Positions 56,526 to 64,000 of a stretch of DNA of 64,000 bases are shown here, piece by piece. The DNA is taken from NCBI RefSeq assembly GCF_004331035.1, contig NZ_SJNT01000002.1:226088-290087 (forward strand), in the 5' to 3' direction. The translations under genes were made by a program, and so were the position numbers. Position 1 is the stretch's first letter, and the number at the start of each line of letters is the position of its first letter. The stretch comes from Acinetobacter sp. ANC 4910 (lineage in GTDB: Bacteria; Pseudomonadota; Gammaproteobacteria; Pseudomonadales; Moraxellaceae). The notes under the pieces were generated by a model. That model searched no databases. It had not been told where the DNA came from and worked only from the letters and a program-made list of their open reading frames with translations.

Positions 56526-57815
56526 TTATTGATAACGATAACGTGCTGAGCGGGCATGGGCATCTAAACTCTCTTGCTGCGCCAAGATATCTGCCGTTTT
56601 CGCCAGAGGTTTTACCCCTGCTTGAGAGCACATAATCAAACTTGAACGCTTTTGAAAATCATACACACCGAGTGGCGATGAAAAACGCGCCGTACCCGAA
56701 GTCGGTAACACGTGATTCGGGCCTGCACAGTAATCACCAATCGCTTCAGGTGTATATCGCCCCATAAAAATCGCGCCGGCATGGCGAATCTCTTCAGCCA
56801 TTTCCTGTGCTTCATCCAAGCAAAGCTCTAAATGCTCTGGTGCAACCTGATTAATTAAATCAATCGCTTCTTGACGGTCTTTGACCAAGACCAAAGCTCC
56901 TCGATTTGCAATTGAAGTCCGTGCAATTTCTGCTTTGGGTAATACTGCTAAATGCTCTTCTACCGCTTGGGCAACATCATTCAGTAATTGTTCATCAGGT
57001 GTAATGAAAATGGCTTGAGCGACGGTATCATGCTCGGCTTGAGACAATACATCCATAGCGAGCCATTTCGCATCATTTTCACCCTCAGCATACACCAAAA
57101 TTTCTGAAGGACCTGCAATCATGTCAATGCCAACTTGACCAAACACCGCACGTTTCGCAGCAGCGACAAAACGGTTACCTGGCCCAGTGATTTTATCTAC
57201 ACATGGAACCGTTTCTGTACCATAAGCCAAGGCAGCAACTGCTTGTGCTCCCCCAATAGTAAATACACGCGTTACACCAGCCAAATAAGCCGCGGCTAAT
57301 ACCAATGGATTCAACTCACCATTCGGTGCTGGAACCACCATAATAATTTCAGGTACACCCGCCACATGAGCTGGCACAGCATTCATCAATACAGAAGATG
57401 GATATGACGCCAAGCCTCCAGGTACATAAATACCAACGCGATCTAAAGGCGTAACTTTTTGACCTAAGGTATTGCCCAAAGCATCCACATAGGTCCAACC
57501 CTCTTGTTTTTGCGCTTGGTGAAATTCACGAATACGTTCTGCGGCAAACTCCAGTGCTTCACGCACTTCCGAGTTTAAACCCTCAAATGCAGCTTTTAGT
57601 TCAGTTTGGGTCAGTTCTAGATCTGAAAATTGATGCGCTGGATGTCGATCGAATTGTTGGGTAAGTTTAAGAACATGGGCATCACCATGCTGACGAACAT
57701 CAGCAATGATTTGGTCTACAGTTTTTAAAAGTTCAGGATCACTTACAGTTTCAAAAGCTAACAAGTCTGCAAAAGTCTGCTTGAAGTTTTGATCTTGAGT
57801 CGATAAACGTCGCAT
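56526..57815 (-). CDS. hisD: Histidinol dehydrogenase
   Basis: HisD is a zinc enzyme that oxidises L-histidinol to histidine in two NAD-dependent steps. The signature IGGAQAVAALAYGT is followed by KITGPGNRFVAAAKRAVFG and GIDMIAGPSEI. Zinc and catalytic histidines lie in SQAEHDT and NQVAPEHLEL. The frame opens at 57881, but ATG 57815 (MRRLSTQDQNFK) gives the usual 429 residues with GTGGG upstream. It is separated from hisG by about 0.9 kb and a terminator, so it needs its own promoter. Confidence 0.94.
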   Translation of the reverse strand: MRRLSTQDQNFKQTFADLLAFETVSDPELLKTVDQIIADVRQHGDAHVLKLTQQFDRHPAHQFSDLELTQTELKAAFEGLNSEVREALEFAAERIREFHQAQKQEGWTYVDALGNTLGQKVTPLDRVGIYVPGGLASYPSSVLMNAVPAHVAGVPEIIMVVPAPNGELNPLVLAAAYLAGVTRVFTIGGAQAVAALAYGTETVPCVDKITGPGNRFVAAAKRAVFGQVGIDMIAGPSEILVYAEGENDAKWLAMDVLSQAEHDTVAQAIFITPDEQLLNDVAQAVEEHLAVLPKAEIARTSIANRGALVLVKDRQEAIDLINQVAPEHLELCLDEAQEMAEEIRHAGAIFMGRYTPEAIGDYCAGPNHVLPTSGTARFSSPLGVYDFQKRSSLIMCSQAGVKPLAKTADILAQQESLDAHARSARYRYQ

Positions 57816-57881
57816 CAATTTACCCACAAGGTTTGAATTGGAAAGCGTTAGTTTACCTTGTTTCCATGAGGTTGTGGGCAA

Positions 57882-58655
57882 GATAACATCAGCATTTCAA
57901 CTTAGCCCCATCGGAAATGACTTTCATCAATATAAAAATACTGGATTAGGTGTTCACATCAAGATGATTCCAATCACCATCACGCTGTATCAACCCATTT
58001 AAAGCCCCGTGCACATGACAGATGAGAAATCCTCTAGCCATCTGCCTTTTCAATCTCACCTTATACATGCCTAGTCATAACAAGAGATCGAATCAACCTC
58101 ATCAACTAGCTTTTTAATATTTAAAAGTTTGAGACAAGCCATACCCGCTTCAAACGTTTTACATGCATAAATAAATTAAATCACAACAATAACAATCTGC
58201 AATGTCTATAGAAAATTTATGCTTTGCTCGCACTCAATACGCATAATATTGTCTCATAAGCTTCGTGTTTCCAGATAATATAAAAACTATCTACACAGAG
58301 GCAGCCCGATTGATCATGGCCAGTTTGTTTGAGATTAAATCAGCTTCAACATCAATTTTTGTAATCGATCTATTCACGCTTTATCGTCAAACCGCCAAAA
58401 TAAGAAACAAATGCTATCCTACATTTTTACAATCTGTTCGGCTGATCGCGGCTTAATTTCATCAGCAACTTCAATAAAAGACAATTCATCGATATAAGGG
58501 AAATTGGGTAATTTTGAAATAAATGGTTGTTTTCTTTGTTATAGGATTTTCAGTATGCACACCTCTATTTTTAAATGATACCTTGAGATTTAAGCCTTGT
58601 TAGATGATCTAGCCTGTCATTTATACAACCTTATTTTCTTCGATTAAAAAATAAA
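57882..58655. other. Gene-free gap between hisG and hisD with possible coding remnants
   Basis: No convincing intact gene is present. On the minus strand short protein-like stretches occur in different frames: KIDVEADLISNKLAMINRAA near 58300-58375, FEAGMACLKLLNIKKLVDEV near 58090-58160, and a 40-codon frame 58068-57946 ending RDGDWNHLDVNT. Their serial order on one strand and frequent stops are what a decayed gene would leave. The promoter for hisD must also lie here. Confidence 0.35.
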
Positions 58656-58679
58656 AAAACCGCCCTAAAGGGCGGTTTT
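58656..58679 (-). terminator. Terminator after hisG
   Basis: The 10-bp stem AAAACCGCCC/GGGCGGTTTT with loop TAAA is followed on the minus strand by a long T-rich run. It lies 16 bases after the hisG stop. Confidence 0.92.
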
Positions 58680-58694
58680 ATCAAGTTTGTCAAA

Positions 58695-60658
<1,964 letters not shown>

Positions 60659-60910
60659 TTAAGCTCCAAAAAGGCTAGCTTTGCGCCATTCTTCTTTTGT
60701 CATTGCGCGAATGGTCACAGCATGAACTTCACCACTTGCGATGTAAGAGTTCAGCGGAGTATAAACAGTCTGTTGACGTGCAACAGGACGTTTTCCTTCA
60801 AACTGATCATCAACAATTCGGAGGTCAAACTTGCCCGCTTGCCCACTAACTGCAACTTCAGCTTCAGGAAAAGCAGTTTTTAAAATTTCAGTGAGCTGTT
60901 CACTATTCAT
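60659..60910 (-). CDS. ibaG: BolA/IbaG-family protein
   Basis: This 83-residue BolA-fold protein probably binds iron-sulfur clusters together with a monothiol glutaredoxin. The family core is visible as VSGQAGKFDLRIVDDQFEGKRPVARQQTVY (loop with potential ligands) and VHAVTIRAMTKEEW. The position just before murA is the conserved location of ibaG (yrbA). The role in acid or iron stress is known only for relatives. Confidence 0.9.
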   Translation of the reverse strand: MNSEQLTEILKTAFPEAEVAVSGQAGKFDLRIVDDQFEGKRPVARQQTVYTPLNSYIASGEVHAVTIRAMTKEEWRKASLFGA

Positions 60911-61012
60911 GACAAAGACCTCTATACAGGACCAATGGTGTAAAACCCGCCATTTTACTATAAATCAGGAAAAATAATGCACTCATCGCACAATTTTTTA
61001 TATATAAAAAAA

Positions 61013-61033
61013 GGAGGTTTATCACAAACCTCC
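61013..61033 (-). terminator. Terminator after hpf
   Basis: The 8-bp stem GGAGGTTT/AAACCTCC with loop ATCAC is followed on the minus strand by TTTTTTTATA. It lies 18 bases after the hpf stop. Confidence 0.85.
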
Positions 61034-61050
61034 CTAGATTAAAATCAAGA

Positions 61051-61383
61051 TCAAGCTAAAAGTGGAGTATGCTCCATCTGCAATTCTCGATGTTTATGTA
61101 ATTGTCGTTTTAATTTTTCTGTCAATTTTTTAATCGAAGTGTACATATCATCTGCCGTGGCCTGTGCAAACAATTCAATTCCAGGTAAACGAATAATCGC
61201 TTCAGCTATATGGTTCGCACTACCTTTTTTTGAATGTTTATCAATTTGATGATCCTTTGACAGCTTCACCTGCATACTATTGACTTGATCTAAATGCTTC
61301 GTCATTTCAGCAAATTTTTCACGAATATTTTCTTCAATTGCAGGGGTGATAGTTAAATGATGACCACGAATTGTTATTTGCAT
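61051..61383 (-). CDS. hpf: Ribosome hibernation promoting factor, short form
   Basis: HPF binds the 30S A/P-site region and helps form inactive 100S ribosomes in stationary phase. The 110 residues start MQITIRGHHLTITPAIEENI and contain EAIIRLPGIELFAQATADDMYTSIKKL, typical of the S30EA fold. The short length means the separate-RMF or short-HPF type. The frame opens at 61398, but ATG 61383 fits the family. It follows rpoN, from which it is separated by a strong terminator. Confidence 0.93.
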   Translation of the reverse strand: MQITIRGHHLTITPAIEENIREKFAEMTKHLDQVNSMQVKLSKDHQIDKHSKKGSANHIAEAIIRLPGIELFAQATADDMYTSIKKLTEKLKRQLHKHRELQMEHTPLLA

Positions 61384-61498
61384 AATTCTATCCCTCACCT
61401 TCTTTTAGGATTAGCAAAGGTACAGCCGAAATGTTTCACAGCCAGAAAAGAATCTGCACAATCTGATCAAATCATTTCAACTATCCTTTAAAATAAAA

Positions 61499-61530
61499 AG
61501 AGATTCATTATTTCGTAATAATGAATCTCT
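61499..61530 (-). terminator. Terminator between rpoN and hpf
   Basis: A perfect 14-bp stem AGAGATTCATTATT/AATAATGAATCTCT with loop TCGT is followed on the minus strand by TTTTTATTTTAA. It suggests hpf is mainly transcribed from its own promoter. Confidence 0.9.
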
Positions 61531-61551
61531 AGAATAATCATACTTTAAATT

Positions 61552-63003
61552 TTAGATCAAGACTTTTCGCTCAGAAGAAGACGGAATGTGTAACGACTCA
61601 CGATACTTTGCGACCGTACGCCGTGCCACATCAATTCCCTCATCCTTCAACATATTGGCAATCGCATTATCAGACAAAGGCTTACGCGTATTTTCTTCTG
61701 CAATCATTTTCTTAATTTTCGCACGAATTGCTGTGGAAGATGCTTCCCCACCCGACGTTGTACCGACGTGACTTGAGAAAAAATATTTCAATTCAAATAG
61801 CCCACGTGGCGTCAACATATACTTATTGGTTGTCACCCGCGAAACAGTTGACTCATGTAACTCAACTTCTTCTGCAATATCACGCAGCACCAAAGGCTTC
61901 ATCCCTTCAGCACCGATCTCAAGAAATGTTTTTTGATGTTCGACAATACAAGAGGCCACTTTCAATAAGGTTTTATGACGCTCATCTACACTTTTAATAA
62001 AATTCTTGGCTTCCAACATTTGATTACGCAAATATTGATTTTCATCACTTTGATCAGCTCGACGGATCATGCTGGCATAAAATGAATTTACTCTTAATTT
62101 AGGCATCACATCAGGATTCAATTGAACTTGCCAATGATCATTGCGTTTCATGACCACAACATCAGGAATTTGGTAATCAGAATCTTTATCTTCAAACTCA
62201 AGTCCTGGGTGTGCTTTTAATGTTTTTAATAAATTCACCGCAGATTTGAGTTGATCCGTATTTAGCCCTGTCTGTTTGAGCAGTTTTGCAAGCTCGTTCG
62301 AAATTAACAACTCATAATGTTTAAGTAAAATCATCGCTTCATGACGATAAGTTGTTTGAGCAGGTAAACTTTCCAGTTGAACCATTAAGCATTCAGCCAG
62401 ATTTCTAGAACCAATTCCAATTGGATCAAGACGTTGAATGTATTTTAAAACTACAATGACTTCGTCATCTTCTATGACTTCATCATAATCCATAGACGCT
62501 AAAAGGTGTTGAGCTGATGTGGTAATTTCTGAAATTTCGACATCCAAAAACCCCTTATCATCCAATGAGTCAATAATACAGTAGGCAATTAAACGATCAA
62601 CTTGAGAAAAATGAAGCAAATTAATTTGTTCGAGCATATGCTCTTTTAAGCCGATGTGACCTTGGCGGTTATCCTCTCGTTCCTCAAATTCAGGACTGCC
62701 CAAACTGGTTGATTGGTGAGTATAAACATCATCCCAATCCGTATCCACAGGCAAGTCATCGGGTAAATGATCTGCATTTAATTCATTGGTTAAATCACTA
62801 TTCTCATGCTCTTTTTCTAAGCTTGATAAACTTTCGACACTATTTTGTTCTTCTACTTTTTCTAATAATGGGTTACTGTCGAGTTGAATCTGAATCTCTT
62901 GTTCCAACTCTAAACTAGACAATTGAAGCAACCGAATGGCTTGTTGCAACTGAGGAGTCAACGACAATGAGTTCGCAACTTTAAGTCCAACCGATAACTT
63001 CAT
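61552..63003 (-). CDS. rpoN: RNA polymerase sigma-54 factor
   Basis: RpoN directs polymerase to -24/-12 promoters and needs enhancer-binding ATPases. The 483 residues include the Gln-rich activator-interacting region (SLTPQLQQAIRLLQLSSLELEQEI near 14-37), an acidic region II near 50-100, the core-binding domain, and the C-terminal helix-turn-helix. The RpoN box ARRTVAKYRE is at about 461-470. The hpf neighbour is the conserved arrangement, but ptsN is not next to it here. Confidence 0.96.
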   Translation of the reverse strand: MKLSVGLKVANSLSLTPQLQQAIRLLQLSSLELEQEIQIQLDSNPLLEKVEEQNSVESLSSLEKEHENSDLTNELNADHLPDDLPVDTDWDDVYTHQSTSLGSPEFEEREDNRQGHIGLKEHMLEQINLLHFSQVDRLIAYCIIDSLDDKGFLDVEISEITTSAQHLLASMDYDEVIEDDEVIVVLKYIQRLDPIGIGSRNLAECLMVQLESLPAQTTYRHEAMILLKHYELLISNELAKLLKQTGLNTDQLKSAVNLLKTLKAHPGLEFEDKDSDYQIPDVVVMKRNDHWQVQLNPDVMPKLRVNSFYASMIRRADQSDENQYLRNQMLEAKNFIKSVDERHKTLLKVASCIVEHQKTFLEIGAEGMKPLVLRDIAEEVELHESTVSRVTTNKYMLTPRGLFELKYFFSSHVGTTSGGEASSTAIRAKIKKMIAEENTRKPLSDNAIANMLKDEGIDVARRTVAKYRESLHIPSSSERKVLI

Positions 63004-63798
63004 ATAATCCTACTCATTATTAATCATTAAATATAAGCAATTTTTATGCCGATTAATATTTTTATAGCATAGTTTTAGTAAAAGTCATACAAAATTTTGC
63101 TGCACTTAAGTTCACCGATAATTTTATGTTATCTCAGAGCTAATCATTTATTCTTAAATCACGAATCATTTGATCATATTAATATCCCCCAATAACCCAT
63201 ATGATAAAAATAATGGACCAACATGATTATATGTTGTTAAAACTCTTCCCTGTAAATTATGGAATACGAATGATCGAACAATATAATTTAAGCATCTTTA
63301 GAGTTAAAGATATGTTCCCGTCAGTCCTAATGCAAAACTTTTCTATTCTTTATTATTTTTACAAGAATTATCCGCATGTAAATATTTCCTTAATTTTTTA
63401 TGCAGTAGAATAGATTGATTTTTATTAAGAATATTTTCAAAATTTCTATAATGAGACCAATTTCTACACTCGACCTTTAGATTGTTGCACTGACAACAAC
63501 AAAATTGCTAAAAAATCAAAGTTCACCTTACGCAAATCACTAGAACTGAATTAGCTTTAAAATCTTTTGAATAATTAAATTTTTGGTCAGCTTAAGCACG
63601 ATATGCATATATTAAGTTTTATTTAGAGCTACTGTAATGTAAAGTCATTATTTTCCTAAAAGAAATAAGCTAATCTCACCACACTATTACAATAAGGCCT
63701 TCAACAGGATCGACCTCAACTTATATTTCTTATCATTGGAGAGTTTTATTATAGAATGGGCAAATAAATTTACTCTTATTTTATAATGTGTAATAAAG
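63004..63798. other. AT-rich spacer between rpoN and the rRNA operon
   Basis: This holds the rpoN upstream region. The only open frame of note is 63201-63413 on the plus strand (70 codons, hydrophobic and aromatic-rich, no Shine-Dalgarno), which I regard as chance in AT-rich DNA. I see no tRNA, repeat or transposon remnant. Confidence 0.5.
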
Positions 63799-63830
63799 AA
63801 ACACCCCCTAACGTTGGTTAGGGGGTGTTT
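63799..63830 (-). terminator. rRNA operon terminator
   Basis: The 13-bp stem AAACACCCCCTAA/TTAGGGGGTGTTT with loop CGTTGG lies about 10 bases after the 5S gene on the minus strand, followed by a T-rich tract. Confidence 0.9.
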
Positions 63831-63839
63831 AGAATAATG

Positions 63840-63954
63840 AGCTGGCGATGACTTACTCTCACATGGGTAACCCCACACTACCATCAGCGCTAAGAGGTTT
63901 CACTTCTGAGTTCGGGAAGGGATCAGGTGGTTCACTCTTGCTATTGTCGCCAGC
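63840..63954 (-). rRNA. rrf: 5S ribosomal RNA
   Basis: The minus strand reads GCTGGCGACAATAGCAAGAG at its 5' end and CATCGCCAGC at its 3' end, the complementary terminal helix of 5S rRNA. In between are the conserved ACCACCTGATCCCTTCCCGA and GAACTCAGAAGTGAAAC segments and GCGCTGATGGTAGTGTGGGG. The length of about 115 bases is typical. The rest of the rRNA operon (23S, 16S) should lie beyond the right edge; 63955-64000 is the 23S-5S spacer. Confidence 0.96.
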
Positions 63955-64000
63955 ACAACTGTTTATGACTATTCGTTATGGTCTTATTTACACAGCGTGT

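Noticed and set aside
58265..58456. A 63-codon plus-strand frame in the hisG-hisD gap
   Set aside because: No Shine-Dalgarno, no recognisable domain, and the opposite strand looks more protein-like; probably an antisense shadow of a decayed gene.
63201..63413. A 70-codon plus-strand frame before the rRNA operon
   Set aside because: No ribosome-binding site, and the composition is what AT-rich noncoding DNA gives; not called as a gene.

Overview
The window is a chromosomal segment of a gamma-proteobacterium of the Moraxellaceae, almost certainly Acinetobacter. The base composition is low in GC. Gene order and protein sequences match what is typical of that genus: minCDE beside a YihG-type acyltransferase, the rpsL-rpsG-fusA-tuf str operon, the dadA-alr-ridA-cycA cluster, rpoN-hpf, ibaG-murA-hisG, and above all a complete six-gene fil cluster, a putative pilus/outer-membrane system known essentially from Acinetobacter. 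I see no insertion sequence, prophage, integron, CRISPR array or tRNA gene. The minus end of an rRNA operon (5S rRNA) enters at the right edge.

Layout. 1-7 kb: truncated OmpA-type lipoprotein, acyltransferase, channel-like membrane protein, the minC-minD-minE division-site operon, a PA4642-family protein, and a divergent AEC transporter/LysR pair. 7-14.5 kb: ftsK, trxB, the two N-end-rule leucyl transferases aat and bpt, rimI and a ferritin-like metal-dependent hydrolase. 14.7-19.5 kb: the str operon on the minus strand with its promoter, a 5'-terminal leader hairpin and a strongly structured rpsL-rpsG spacer. 19.5-24.2 kb: EcsC-family protein, fabB, hemJ, acyltransferase-3. 24.3-31.7 kb: D-alanine catabolism and uptake (dadA, alr, ridA, cycA) with a divergent Lrp-type regulator, then a Spo0M-like protein, a HAD phosphatase and thiD.

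31.8-37.3 kb: NERD-domain protein, ogt, a guanidine-II (mini-ykkC) riboswitch in front of a SugE/Gdx exporter, and a copper-resistance operon (His/Cys-rich protein, copA, a small Met/His-rich protein, copB). In that operon the small gene looks like a partial duplication of the copA/copB junction. 37.3-44.8 kb: an AT-rich spacer with five DnaA-box-like 9-mers spaced exactly 12 bp apart, then rpe, DUF2218, fghA with a membrane C13 peptidase, rsmJ-uppP-tsaB, gamma-carbonic anhydrase and two NUDIX hydrolases. 45.5-53.7 kb: filF to filA on the minus strand. 53.9-63 kb: pabB, hisC, hisD, a gene-free gap of about 0.8 kb with coding-like debris, then hisG, murA, ibaG, hpf and rpoN. The right end is an AT-rich spacer and 5S rRNA.

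Most of the window is core housekeeping DNA. The points that deserve a second look are the phased DnaA-box array at 37.55 kb, the predicted pseudoknot or switch in front of rpsG, the guanidine-II riboswitch with its hairpin-containing linker, the duplicated copper-gene junction, the fil system with a strong terminator after filA, and the unexplained hisG-hisD gap.
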